The notes under the pieces were generated by a model. It had not been told where the DNA came from and made no database searches. It saw nothing but the letters and a program-made list of their open reading frames with translations. A stretch of DNA of 64,000 nucleotides, taken from the NCBI RefSeq assembly GCF_009708175.1, contig NZ_WMBB01000001.1:248001-312000 (forward strand), in the 5' to 3' direction. The DNA comes from Nocardia aurantiaca (GTDB lineage Bacteria > Actinomycetota > Actinomycetes > Mycobacteriales > Mycobacteriaceae). The position numbers were made by a program, and so were the translations under genes. Positions 33,914 to 42,168 of this stretch are shown here, piece by piece. The stretch's first letter is position 1; each line of letters begins with the position of its first letter.

Positions 33914-34384
33914 GTGGACACCCGCACCGGCCGGCCCGAATCGACGGCGACGACCCCGCCCGAGGCGCAGCTCAGTACTCTCCTCGGACCGCTGCGGCGG
34001 GCGGTCCTGCGGCGGACGCGCACCGCGGAGGGGCTGCCCGACCTGCCGGAAGCCCAGATCGAGCTGCTGCGACTCCTGGTCGCGACGGGTGGCCTCGCTC
34101 CGAGTCGAGCGGCCGCCGAACTCAAAGTGGCGCAGTCCACCATCAGCAACCTCATTCGGGCCATGACGGCGGCCGGCCTCATCGAGCGCCGCCCTCTGCC
34201 GTCGGACGGGCGCGGGGCGCTACTCGTGGCATCGACGCGGGCGCGGCAGCTTCTCGATCGATATGACCGGGCCAGCGCCGCCGTGCTGCGCGAAACCCTG
34301 CGCGGGCTGCCTGTCGCTGATCGGCGCGCGCTGCAAGCCGCACTCCCCGCGCTGCAACGCTTGCTGGTGGCCTTGAGCGAATAG
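33914..34384 (+). CDS. MarR-family transcriptional regulator
   Basis: A 156-residue regulator with the MarR winged helix: EAQIELLRLLVATGGLAPSR, AAELKVAQSTISNLIRAMTAAGLIER as recognition helix, and the wing RPLPSDGRGALLVAST. Starts at GTG 33914. MarR dimers bind short palindromes and release DNA upon binding phenolic or other small ligands. Two near-identical palindromes, one before this gene and one before the downstream carboxylesterase gene, make it the likely repressor of both. Confidence 0.92.
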   Translation: MDTRTGRPESTATTPPEAQLSTLLGPLRRAVLRRTRTAEGLPDLPEAQIELLRLLVATGGLAPSRAAAELKVAQSTISNLIRAMTAAGLIERRPLPSDGRGALLVASTRARQLLDRYDRASAAVLRETLRGLPVADRRALQAALPALQRLLVALSE

Positions 34385-34452
34385 TCCACGCGCAGTGGAT
34401 ATTCGGCGATCTCGACCGAAAGTCGCCCGGGTGCGCTATGGGTCGTTTAGAG

Positions 34453-34471
34453 TACTTTTGCTTCAAAAGTA
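34453..34471. promoter_or_regulatory. MarR operator copy 2 (upstream of carboxylesterase gene)
   Basis: A perfect 8-bp inverted repeat TACTTTTG-CTT-CAAAAGTA, 22 bases before the esterase start. It overlaps a possible -10 (TATATT at 34470-34475), so binding would block transcription. Confidence 0.7.
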
Positions 34472-34492
34472 TATTGACCGTGGGAGTTACGC

Positions 34493-36118
34493 ATGCGGAT
34501 CGCCACAGACGACTCCACGCGCCGCCGGCGCATGGCGTGGTTGTACTCGATAGCGGCCGTGATCAGCCTCATCATCCTGTCGGCACCGGCCGGCGCGGCA
34601 CCCGCCGACGCCCCCGCGGACCTGATCGCGACCGTCACCGCGGGCGCCATCCGCGGCATCCACGCCGACGGCATACAGGAATATCTCGGAGTGCCGTTCG
34701 CGGCGTCGACGGCGGGCGCCGACCGGTTCGCGCCCCCACGGCCGGCGCCACAATGGACCGGCATTCGCCCGGCGGCCACTCACAGCCCCCAATGCCCGCA
34801 ATCGCCTCCGTTGCCCAATGTTCCTGCGCTGCAACCGTCTAGCGAAGACTGCCTGACCATCGACCTGTACGTGCCCGAGCACACCGCCGGCGCCAACCTG
34901 CCTGTCATGGTGTGGCTCTATGGCGGCGCGTTCGTTCTGGGATCCAATGCCCAATACGACTCTCCCGCTCGACTTGTCCGCGAGGGACAGGTCATCGTCG
35001 CTATCCCGAACTATCGCGTGGGACCCTTCGGATTTCTCGCGCTGCCCGAACTGGCTGCCGACAACGGTGGAATCACCGGCACCTACGGCACTCTCGATCA
35101 GCAAGCCGCGCTGCGCTGGATCCGAGACAACGCGACCGTCTTCGGCGGAGATCCGGGAAACGTCACCCTATTCGGCGAATCCGCCGGCGGCATGAGCGTC
35201 TGCACCCAGCTCGCCTCGCCCTCGTCGCGCGGTCTCTACGCCAAAGCCATTGTCGAGAGCGGTTCCTGCGCTCGCAGTCCGCTGACCCCGCCCACCAAGG
35301 AGGTCGCCTATCAGCGATCGGCCGACTACGCCGCCAGCATCGGCTGCGGTGACCCCGCGACCCGGCTGCGATGCCTGCGCGAGTCTCCCGTCGATCAGCT
35401 ATTGAGTTCCCCGACAACGACATTGAACACGATGGACGTCGCATGGAGCCCCGTCAGGGACGAGGTCGTGGTGACGTCCGGCCCGGAAGACGCCCTGGCG
35501 AACGACGCTGCCCAGGGTGTCCCGTTGATCGTCGGCAGTAACGCCGGAGAAGGCGCGACCTTCATCGCGCTGCTCGACTACGCGCGGGGCGTCACGCCCG
35601 CCGCCGCGGACTACGCGCCCTGGGCGCAGACCCTGTTCAACGACGACAGTGCTCGAATCCTCGACCGGTATCCATTGTCCGACTTCGTTTCCCCCGCCGC
35701 GGCCAAGGCGCAGGTGATCACCGACGGGTTCTTCGCATGCCCGGCTTTGTTCACCGCGGAGGCGGCGCGTCGCGGTGGCGCGCGGGTGTGGCAGTACCAG
35801 TTCAACGACGCGCCGCTGGGATGGAATCCATTGCTGCCAGGAGCCTTCCACGGTGCGGAGGTCCCGTATGTCTTCTCCGCGCTGATGGGGGTGAACATTC
35901 CGCTGCCGCCGGCCGCCGACCTGCTGTCTCGGCGCATCCAGCAGAGCTGGGCACAGTTCGCGCACACCGGCAACCCGGAGATTCCCGCCTTCGCGCCCTG
36001 GCCATCCGACACATCGGACGCCACGCTCGAACTCGGCAGCGACCATGTCACCCTCGGCGACTCGTTCTCCCAGCAACACCACTGCGACCTGTGGTCGGAT
36101 ATCGACCACATCGGATAG
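34493..36118 (+). CDS. secreted type-B carboxylesterase
   Basis: A 541-residue carboxylesterase/cholinesterase-family hydrolase with a signal peptide (about 12-36, MAWLYSIAAVISLIILSAPAGA). Family signatures: EYLGVPFA near the start, SEDCLTIDLYVP (cysteine loop), the oxyanion segment VWLYGGAFVLGS, and the nucleophile elbow TLFGESAGG with catalytic Ser. The Glu of the triad falls near GSNAGEGATF and the His near PGAFHGAEVPYVF. It hydrolyses carboxylic esters outside the cell. ATG 34493 has GGGAG upstream. Preceded by a perfect MarR-type palindrome. Confidence 0.93.
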   Translation: MRIATDDSTRRRRMAWLYSIAAVISLIILSAPAGAAPADAPADLIATVTAGAIRGIHADGIQEYLGVPFAASTAGADRFAPPRPAPQWTGIRPAATHSPQCPQSPPLPNVPALQPSSEDCLTIDLYVPEHTAGANLPVMVWLYGGAFVLGSNAQYDSPARLVREGQVIVAIPNYRVGPFGFLALPELAADNGGITGTYGTLDQQAALRWIRDNATVFGGDPGNVTLFGESAGGMSVCTQLASPSSRGLYAKAIVESGSCARSPLTPPTKEVAYQRSADYAASIGCGDPATRLRCLRESPVDQLLSSPTTTLNTMDVAWSPVRDEVVVTSGPEDALANDAAQGVPLIVGSNAGEGATFIALLDYARGVTPAAADYAPWAQTLFNDDSARILDRYPLSDFVSPAAAKAQVITDGFFACPALFTAEAARRGGARVWQYQFNDAPLGWNPLLPGAFHGAEVPYVFSALMGVNIPLPPAADLLSRRIQQSWAQFAHTGNPEIPAFAPWPSDTSDATLELGSDHVTLGDSFSQQHHCDLWSDIDHIG

Positions 36119-36158
36119 CGAAGAGACCGGATCGAGAAGCCGAGGCCCGGCCCGAACC

Positions 36159-36176
36159 CCGCGCGATCCCGCGCGG
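36159..36176. terminator. short hairpin between convergent genes
   Basis: CCGCGCG and CGCGCGG pair around a four-base loop between the esterase stop (36118) and the monooxygenase stop (36192). Weak evidence; no T-run. Confidence 0.4.
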
Positions 36177-36191
36177 CGGGAAGTCTGATTC

Positions 36192-37718
36192 CTAGTTGTA
36201 GGTGTAGTCGTCGAGGGGGAAATTGCGGCTGGTCCACCAGGCTTGCAGTCCGGTGGTGGGGCGCAGGGAGCTGAAATCGCCGTGGTGGTCGAAGTAGTAG
36301 CTGTTGGCGGGGGCGCAGTTGCTGATGGCGAGCAGTGAGCTCTGGGCGCGGGCGCGCACGAATTCCAGGAAGCGAGCGTTGGCTTCGGGACGCACGGCCA
36401 CCCGGTCGGCGCCGCGGCGCTCGGCTTCGCGCAGGACCCGGATGATGTGATTGGCCTGAGTCTCGACCATGATGTGGTACGAGCCGCCCGACCAGGAATA
36501 GGGACCGAACAGCGAGAAGGCATTGGGCAATTGGGGAAGGCTGACGCCTTCGTAGGACTGCAGGGCTTCGGTTTCGAAGAATTCCGCGAGGTCGAATCCG
36601 TCGCAGGTCCCCACCGGGGAGATCCGGTAGTTGATCGGTTCGTGAGCGAAGTGGAAGCCGGTGGCCAGGACGAGGACGTCCAAGCGGTGCTCGGCGCCGT
36701 CGGCGGTGCGGATGCCGGTGGGGGTGATGCGATCGATGGAATCGGTGACGAGACTGACGTTGTCGCGGGTGAACGTGCGGTACCAGGCATTGGACACGCT
36801 GGGTCGTTTGCAGCCGAAGTCGTAGTCGGGGGTGAGCTTTTCACGCAGTTCGGGGTCGCGGACCTGAGCGAACAGCAGTGCGCGGCTGGTGGCGGAGAGC
36901 CCGCGCGCCAGTGGTACGACCGATTTGCCGTAGGCGGCCACCGCGACGAGCAGGACTTCGACCTGCGCGGTGAAGGCCAGCCGTAGCGCGGTCTGGGCGC
37001 CGGGGACGGTGGCGATCACGCGCTGCACCGGGCCCGGGACGGGGACATCGAGTTTGGGCAGTACGTGGATGGGGCGGCGCTGGAAGACGGTGAGGTGTGC
37101 CGCCGTTTCGGCGACTTTCGGGACCAGTTGCACAGCGCTGGCGCCGGTGCCGATGACTCCGACCCGTCGAGCCGTCAGGTCCAGGTCGTGGTCCCAGTGC
37201 TGGGACTGCATGACGATGCCGGTGAAATCCTCGAGTCCCGGGATGGCGGGAGTGCGGGGATTGACGAAGGGTCCGAGAGCGCTGATGACGTAGCGGCTGG
37301 TGAACTCGCCGTGGTTGGTGCGCACATGCCACACCCGCTCGTCTTCGGACCAGCGGCGTTCGAGCACCTCGGTGCCGAGTTCGATGTGCCGCGCGATGTC
37401 GTATTTCTCGACGCAGTGGTCGAGATACCGCTTGATCTCCTCCCCCTTGGGAAACAGTCGCGACCAGCCGGGGTTCTTCTCGAACGAGTACTGGTAGCTG
37501 AAGGAAGGCACATCGGCGCCGACCCCGGGATAGACGTTGTCGCGCCAGACGCCGCCGATGTCGTCCCCGCGCTCGAGCACGGTGAAGTTGTCGATTCCAT
37601 TGCGGCGCAAGGTGATCGCCATTCCGATGCCGGCTATTCCAGCACCGACGATCACAAGATGCCTGTCCGGGAGAGCGCGCTGGTCACGCTGCTGCGTTGC
37701 GGTGGGTTCGGCGGTCAT
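36192..37718 (-). CDS. FAD/NAD(P)H monooxygenase, FMO/BVMO-like
   Basis: A 508-residue class B flavin monooxygenase. FAD loop VGAGIAGIG (about 30-38), GGVWRDNVYPGVGADVPS, and NADPH loop GVIGTGASAVQ. The BVMO fingerprint is altered: FTGIVMQSQHW has Gln where the conserved His of FxGxxxHxxxW should be. It might therefore act as an N-oxygenase or on an unusual ketone. ATG 37718 has GGAAGGA upstream; the longer frame to 37775 covers the operator. It is divergent from the TetR-side cluster (alpha/beta hydrolase, SDRs); the set resembles the mycobacterial mymA arrangement. A TetR-type palindrome lies 38 bases upstream. Confidence 0.9.
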   Translation of the reverse strand: MTAEPTATQQRDQRALPDRHLVIVGAGIAGIGMAITLRRNGIDNFTVLERGDDIGGVWRDNVYPGVGADVPSFSYQYSFEKNPGWSRLFPKGEEIKRYLDHCVEKYDIARHIELGTEVLERRWSEDERVWHVRTNHGEFTSRYVISALGPFVNPRTPAIPGLEDFTGIVMQSQHWDHDLDLTARRVGVIGTGASAVQLVPKVAETAAHLTVFQRRPIHVLPKLDVPVPGPVQRVIATVPGAQTALRLAFTAQVEVLLVAVAAYGKSVVPLARGLSATSRALLFAQVRDPELREKLTPDYDFGCKRPSVSNAWYRTFTRDNVSLVTDSIDRITPTGIRTADGAEHRLDVLVLATGFHFAHEPINYRISPVGTCDGFDLAEFFETEALQSYEGVSLPQLPNAFSLFGPYSWSGGSYHIMVETQANHIIRVLREAERRGADRVAVRPEANARFLEFVRARAQSSLLAISNCAPANSYYFDHHGDFSSLRPTTGLQAWWTSRNFPLDDYTYN

Positions 37719-37755
37719 CGGCGAGTCCTTCCAGGGGGCAGCAAGCGGTAACGCT

Positions 37756-37772
37756 CGCTTCATCATGAAGCG
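37756..37772. promoter_or_regulatory. TetR-type operator copy 1 (before monooxygenase gene)
   Basis: Perfect palindrome CGCTTCA-TCA-TGAAGCG, 38 bases upstream of the monooxygenase start. Same design as the site at 38503-38519 (CG[C/T]TTCA-n3-TGAA[G/A]CG). Confidence 0.7.
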
Positions 37773-37814
37773 CATGTTTCAACTTGTCGCCGGTCCTGTC
37801 AAGACCCAACGCGC

Positions 37815-38441
37815 TCAGTCGTGCTGCCGCACCGCCTCGAGCTGGGCGAATACCAACGCCACCGCGGCGGTGGCCAGGCGCTCGCGGCTGACCCCGAGTC
37901 GCCCGTCGACCCATTCGAGATACACCGACACGAGGCTGCCGCTCAGGGCGGCGGCCGCGATCGCGAGGTCTTCGTCATCGGTGGGCACGATCGTGTCGGC
38001 TTCGGCGCCGAGTATCGGGATGAGCATTCGCAGGAACGTCGGGGCGCGGTCAGCGCTGTGTCGGCGCAGGGTGTCGTCGCCGAGCGGTTCGCGCAGCAGG
38101 ATGCGCGCACGTCCGGGATCTTCCTCGAAGTATCGCGCGCAGATCTCGAAGATCTCCCGGATCGCCGCGCGCAACCCTCCGGCGGTGTGGACGCCGCGCA
38201 TGCGCTCGAACAGCCGCGACTCGACTCTGTCGTACACCGCGATGACGAGATCTTCACGGCTGTCGAAGGTTTCGTAGAAGTAGCGCGGACTGAGATTGGT
38301 CTGCCGCATCACCGCACGGGTGGTCACCGCCGACACCCCGCCGGTGCCGAGCAGTTCCTCGCCCACATCCAGCATCTGTTCGCGACGGTCGAGCGAGCGA
38401 TCCTTCAGGGTTTGCCCACGCCACAGCTTCGGAGAGCTCAT
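37815..38441 (-). CDS. TetR-family transcriptional regulator
   Basis: A 208-residue TetR protein. N-terminal helix-turn-helix about 18-65: REQMLDVGEELLGTGGVSAVTTRAVMRQTNLSPRYFYETFDSREDL. The C-terminal ligand domain is helical and variable. It is transcribed away from the alpha/beta hydrolase gene and toward the monooxygenase promoter. Two matching 17-bp palindromes flank it, one upstream of the monooxygenase gene and one upstream of the hydrolase gene and of itself, so it likely represses the entire divergent cluster including its own gene. Confidence 0.93.
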   Translation of the reverse strand: MSSPKLWRGQTLKDRSLDRREQMLDVGEELLGTGGVSAVTTRAVMRQTNLSPRYFYETFDSREDLVIAVYDRVESRLFERMRGVHTAGGLRAAIREIFEICARYFEEDPGRARILLREPLGDDTLRRHSADRAPTFLRMLIPILGAEADTIVPTDDEDLAIAAAALSGSLVSVYLEWVDGRLGVSRERLATAAVALVFAQLEAVRQHD

Positions 38442-38502
38442 GGGGCGATCCTCTCATTCCGGCGCCGAGCCCGCGGACGCCCGAGCCGCTATTGACATCG
38501 GT

Positions 38503-38519
38503 CGTTTCAACATGAAACG
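38503..38519. promoter_or_regulatory. TetR-type operator copy 2 (before hydrolase operon and tetR gene)
   Basis: Palindrome CGTTTCA-ACA-TGAAACG, six bases after a TTGACA (38492-38497) that could be a -35 for the hydrolase operon. Arms match copy 1 except one position per arm. Confidence 0.7.
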
Positions 38520-38589
38520 CTCGCTTCATCTTCTTCATCCGACTGGAACCACCACTGTCCGGACCGGATTTCTCAGAGAGGTGACTCCC

Positions 38590-39573
38590 ATGCCCCCCGT
38601 TCCACGTCACCATTTCGGCTCCGGCTCGCGTCGCCCCAGCTTGCGCTCGCGGGTGGCCACTGCCGCGGTGCGTGAGCTGGTGCGACCGGCGCTGCGCCAT
38701 GTGCCGATCTCTCCACTCGCGATACGCGTGGGCGGGCTGGTCGACCTCGGGGCGCGGATGCTGCCGGTCCGCACCCCCGTTCGGGTCGAGGCTGTGACAA
38801 GGGAATCGGTGCGCTGTGAGATCGTGCGCGCCGCCGGGGTGCCGGACGGCTTCGGCGCCGGCGCGGTGCTGTATTTCCACGGCGGCGGTTTCGTCGCCGG
38901 GGGCTTGCACACTCACCGCCGGTTCGTCGCCGAGCTGTCGCGGGCCACGGGGCTGCCAGTCGTGCAGGTGCGCTACCGCTATCTGCCCGAGGCCACGGTT
39001 CCGGAGTCGGTGCGCGACTGCCTGGCGGCCTACCGGTGGCTACTCGAACATGGCGCCGACAGCGAATCGGTTGTCTTCGCCGGGGATTCGGCGGGCGGCT
39101 TCCTGACGATGAGCACCGCGCTCGCCGTCGGCGGCGAGCAACTGCCCGCACCAGCGGCGGTGGTCGCGATCAGCCCCTGGCTCGACCTCGACCTGGACGC
39201 CAAACTCGCACACCGAAACGCGATGACCGAGGCGTATCTGCCCACCGCGGCCTTCACCCGCATCGCCGAACTGGGGTGTACCCGCGACGGCCGCATCGAT
39301 ACGAGGCTGTCGCCGGTGAACGGCGACCTGAGCGTACTGCCCTCGACCCTGCTGACCGCCTGCGACGACGAGTTCCTGCGCCTGGATTCCGATGTCATGG
39401 CCGCCGCCCTCGACGCGGCAGGCGTGCGGTGCGAGCTGCACATCTGGTACGGCCAGATCCACGCCTTCCCGGTGGTGTTCCCCTACCTGCCCGAAAGCAG
39501 GCAACTCACCGCGGAAATCGCCCGCTTCATTCGCGAGCACGTCCGCTCCGCGGCCTCCTCGGCAGCGGCCTGA
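38590..39573 (+). CDS. alpha/beta hydrolase, hormone-sensitive-lipase family
   Basis: A 327-residue esterase. The HSL oxyanion motif is YFHGGGFVAGG, the nucleophile elbow FAGDSAGG, the Asp lies in ACDDEFLRLDSD, and the catalytic His in YGQIHAFPV. Similar to LipR-type esterases of mycobacteria. ATG 38590 has GAGAGG eight bases upstream; a GTG at 38581 is in frame but too close to it. First gene of a four-gene plus-strand operon. In a cycle with the divergent monooxygenase it could hydrolyse the ester produced, which is inference. Confidence 0.9.
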   Translation: MPPVPRHHFGSGSRRPSLRSRVATAAVRELVRPALRHVPISPLAIRVGGLVDLGARMLPVRTPVRVEAVTRESVRCEIVRAAGVPDGFGAGAVLYFHGGGFVAGGLHTHRRFVAELSRATGLPVVQVRYRYLPEATVPESVRDCLAAYRWLLEHGADSESVVFAGDSAGGFLTMSTALAVGGEQLPAPAAVVAISPWLDLDLDAKLAHRNAMTEAYLPTAAFTRIAELGCTRDGRIDTRLSPVNGDLSVLPSTLLTACDDEFLRLDSDVMAAALDAAGVRCELHIWYGQIHAFPVVFPYLPESRQLTAEIARFIREHVRSAASSAAA

Positions 39574-39596
39574 CCCTTTCAGAAAGGAAATCCTCG

Positions 39597-40280
39597 ATGA
39601 CTACCAAAACCTCGCCTCGCCGCGGCGCCGACGCCGACGCCGCGAGCAAACAACCGACCTCCCTGCTCGGTGAACTGCGTGAGCTGGCCGGTTCGGCACC
39701 GGCGCGCGCCGGTGCGGCGTGTTGGGACTATCTGCGCGTGGCGGCCGAGGCCGACGACCGTGACCTATTGGCGGCTCTGTTCGCCCAGGGCACGGCCCCG
39801 CAGTTGGACGGCGACTACGAGGGGTTGATCGCGAGCAAGCTGTTCGGCATTCCCGAAGCGGCTCTGCTCAATCCGGTGGTCGCTGTCGAACCGGGGTGGG
39901 TGGGCAAGAGTTTCGACGCCACCACCGCGACCGGGTACAACCGCCTCAACCGCATCGCCTATCTCGCATTACGGGCCGCGGTGCCGCGGTATAGCGGCTG
40001 GGTCCGCACGGGCGCGGTCTACCAGGGTTTCCGCTTCTCCTATCGCGTGGAACGCGCCGCCCTGGCACCGTTCGTTCAGGTCGCGGCGGTCACCTACACC
40101 GATCCCGCGCTCGGCAATCCCAGCTCGAAGATCGTGCCCATCGAGCGGGTTCGGGACGAACTGGTCGAACTGGTGCCGGGGGTGTATCTGGGCCGCGCGC
40201 TGATGAGTTCGCGAACCGGCGAGATCCGCGTCATCGGCTACTTCGGGCTGCGCGCACCGCTGCGGGAGGTGAACCGGTGA
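39597..40280 (+). CDS. hypothetical protein in TetR-controlled catabolic operon
   Basis: A 227-residue protein, predicted soluble, without a signal peptide. N-terminal 20 residues are Ala/Asp/Lys-rich. The rest contains SLLGELRELAGSAPARAG, LLAALFAQGTAPQLDGDYEGL and a later FRFSYRVERAALAPFVQVAAVTYTDP. The GLIASKLFGIP and GWVGKSFDATTATGYNRLN segments look like a small-molecule or lipid pocket, but no family is recognised with certainty. ATG 39597 has AGAAAGGA upstream. It lies 23 bases after the hydrolase gene, and its stop overlaps the next start (TGATG), so it belongs to the same pathway. Confidence 0.75.
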   Translation: MTTKTSPRRGADADAASKQPTSLLGELRELAGSAPARAGAACWDYLRVAAEADDRDLLAALFAQGTAPQLDGDYEGLIASKLFGIPEAALLNPVVAVEPGWVGKSFDATTATGYNRLNRIAYLALRAAVPRYSGWVRTGAVYQGFRFSYRVERAALAPFVQVAAVTYTDPALGNPSSKIVPIERVRDELVELVPGVYLGRALMSSRTGEIRVIGYFGLRAPLREVNR

Positions 40281-41083
40281 TGCGGCTCGAAGGCACGGTC
40301 GCCTGCGTCACCGGCGGGGCACGCGGGATCGGTCGTGCCACCGCCATCGCGCTCGCCGCCCGCGGCGCTCAGGTCTGGATCGGCGATATCGACCTACCCG
40401 CGGCCGAGGCGACCGCAGCCGAGATCAGCGGACACGCCGCGCATCTCGATGTCACCGATCCCGGCAGCTTCGCCGAATTCCTGAACGCGGCCACCGCGAC
40501 CGGCCCCGTTGACGTACTGGTCAACAATGCGGGCATCATGCGCCTGGCGCCCTTCCTCGACCTGGACCTGGCCGGACACCACCGCGAGATCGCCATCAAC
40601 GTCGGCGGGGTGATCAACGGCATGAGCCTGGCACTGCCCGGGATGGTCACGCGCGGCCGCGGCCACATCGTCAATGTCGCCTCCATGGCCGCCAAGGTCA
40701 CCACCCCGGGCGCGGCGGTCTACTGCGCCTCCAAATTCGCCGTCGGCGCGCTGTCCCGCGCGGTCCGCGCCGAACTCGACGGCACCGGCGTCACCATCAC
40801 CACCGTGATGCCCGCCGCCGTCCACACCGAACTGACCTCGGGGATGAATCTGAAACTGCAACCGACCCTGCAACCCGCGGAAGTGGGCGAAGCGATCGCC
40901 GATACCGTGCGCCACCGGCGCGCCGAGGTGGCCATCCCACGATGGCTCGCTCCCATGGGCACCGTCGAACAAGGCATTCCCGAAACGGTCCTGCGCGCGG
41001 TCAAACGCCAGTTCGTCGGTCGCGAACCCGGCCAGTACGACCAGCAGCAGCGCAGCGCCTACCTCAACCGCATCGAAGGATGA
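40280..41083 (+). CDS. SDR-family oxidoreductase
   Basis: A 267-residue classical SDR. TGGARGIG (NAD(P) loop), GDIDLPAA with Asp after beta-2 suggesting NAD preference, VNNAGIM, catalytic Ser in NVASMAAK, and YCASK. The ATG at 40280 shares one base with the previous stop (TGATG); GTG 40277 is an alternative with better ribosome-site spacing. C-terminal region is longer than the minimal fold. Likely oxidises a secondary alcohol to a ketone in the same pathway as the monooxygenase and esterase. Confidence 0.92.
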   Translation: MRLEGTVACVTGGARGIGRATAIALAARGAQVWIGDIDLPAAEATAAEISGHAAHLDVTDPGSFAEFLNAATATGPVDVLVNNAGIMRLAPFLDLDLAGHHREIAINVGGVINGMSLALPGMVTRGRGHIVNVASMAAKVTTPGAAVYCASKFAVGALSRAVRAELDGTGVTITTVMPAAVHTELTSGMNLKLQPTLQPAEVGEAIADTVRHRRAEVAIPRWLAPMGTVEQGIPETVLRAVKRQFVGREPGQYDQQQRSAYLNRIEG

Positions 41084-41177
41084 CTCCTGCCGGTCGGTGC
41101 GGCCATCCCGGTTCCGCACCGGCCGATGGCGAGCGCCTGCCACTTCCTCGTACCCACCGAATCCCGACCGGAGAACC

Positions 41178-42020
41178 ATGTCCGAGCATTACCGCGGCCG
41201 CGTCGCCGTCGTCACCGGCGCCGCATCAGGAATGGGCCGCAGCCTCGCGGTCGAACTCGCCCGCCGCGGCGCGAGCCTGGCACTGTGTGACCTCGACGCC
41301 GACGGTCTCGCCGAGACCGCCGCCCGATGCCGCGCCTACGGGGCCGAGGTCGAGACGGCCGTCCTCGACGTCGCCGAATACGAGCAGATGCTGAGCTTCG
41401 CCGATACCGTCATCGCACGATTCGGGACCGTGCACGACGTATTCAACAACGCCGGAATCGGTTTCGTCGGCGCGGTAGAGAACAGCGACATCAAGGACCT
41501 CTCCCGCGTCCTCGACGTCGACTACTGGGGTGTCGTGCACGGCACCAAAGCGTTCCTCCCGCACCTGATCGCCTCCGGAGCCGGCCGCATCGCCAACACC
41601 TCGAGCATTTTCGGCCTGTTCGCCGTCCCCACTCAAAGTGCCTACAACGCAGCCAAATTCGCCGTGCGTGGCTTCACCGAATCGCTGCGCCAAGAGATGC
41701 TCGCCGCCGGGCACCCGGTCACAGTGTCCAGCGTGCACCCCGGCGGCGTGCGCACCGCCATCGCGACGAAGGCCACCGGCACCAATCTCGACGAACTCGA
41801 GCACCTCGTCCACCTGTTCGACCGCCTCGCCCGCACCAGCCCCGAGAAGGCGGCCCGCGTCATCCTCGACGGAACCGCACAAGGCAAAGCCAAGATCCTC
41901 GTCGGCGCCGACGCCTACCTGGCCGACATCCTCGTCCGCATCCTCGGCTCGTCCTACCAGCGAGTCCTCGCAGCCCTCGCGACCCGGTATTTCACGCCCG
42001 CCACAAGCCCTCGCCGCTGA
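41178..42020 (+). CDS. SDR-family oxidoreductase
   Basis: A 280-residue classical SDR with TGAASGMG, CDLDADGL (Asp: NAD type), FNNAGIG, Ser in NTSSIFG and YNAAK. The C-terminal extension (KILVGADAYLADILVRILGSSYQRVLAAL) is amphipathic and typical of membrane-associated SDRs acting on lipids or steroids. ATG 41178 has GGAGA upstream. It ends the plus-strand operon, 94 bases after the first SDR gene. Confidence 0.9.
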   Translation: MSEHYRGRVAVVTGAASGMGRSLAVELARRGASLALCDLDADGLAETAARCRAYGAEVETAVLDVAEYEQMLSFADTVIARFGTVHDVFNNAGIGFVGAVENSDIKDLSRVLDVDYWGVVHGTKAFLPHLIASGAGRIANTSSIFGLFAVPTQSAYNAAKFAVRGFTESLRQEMLAAGHPVTVSSVHPGGVRTAIATKATGTNLDELEHLVHLFDRLARTSPEKAARVILDGTAQGKAKILVGADAYLADILVRILGSSYQRVLAALATRYFTPATSPRR

Positions 42021-42168
42021 GCCGATCCACCAAGCCATGCCGAGGCTTCGCAACCGTCGACCGGTTCCAGCTGGAACTGCTCGACGAACGCGGTACGGGC
42101 GAAGTCTCTCGGTGTGAATTGGATGCACGCACAGGATGACCCCGGCTGTGGTCGTTCTGTATCCGAGG

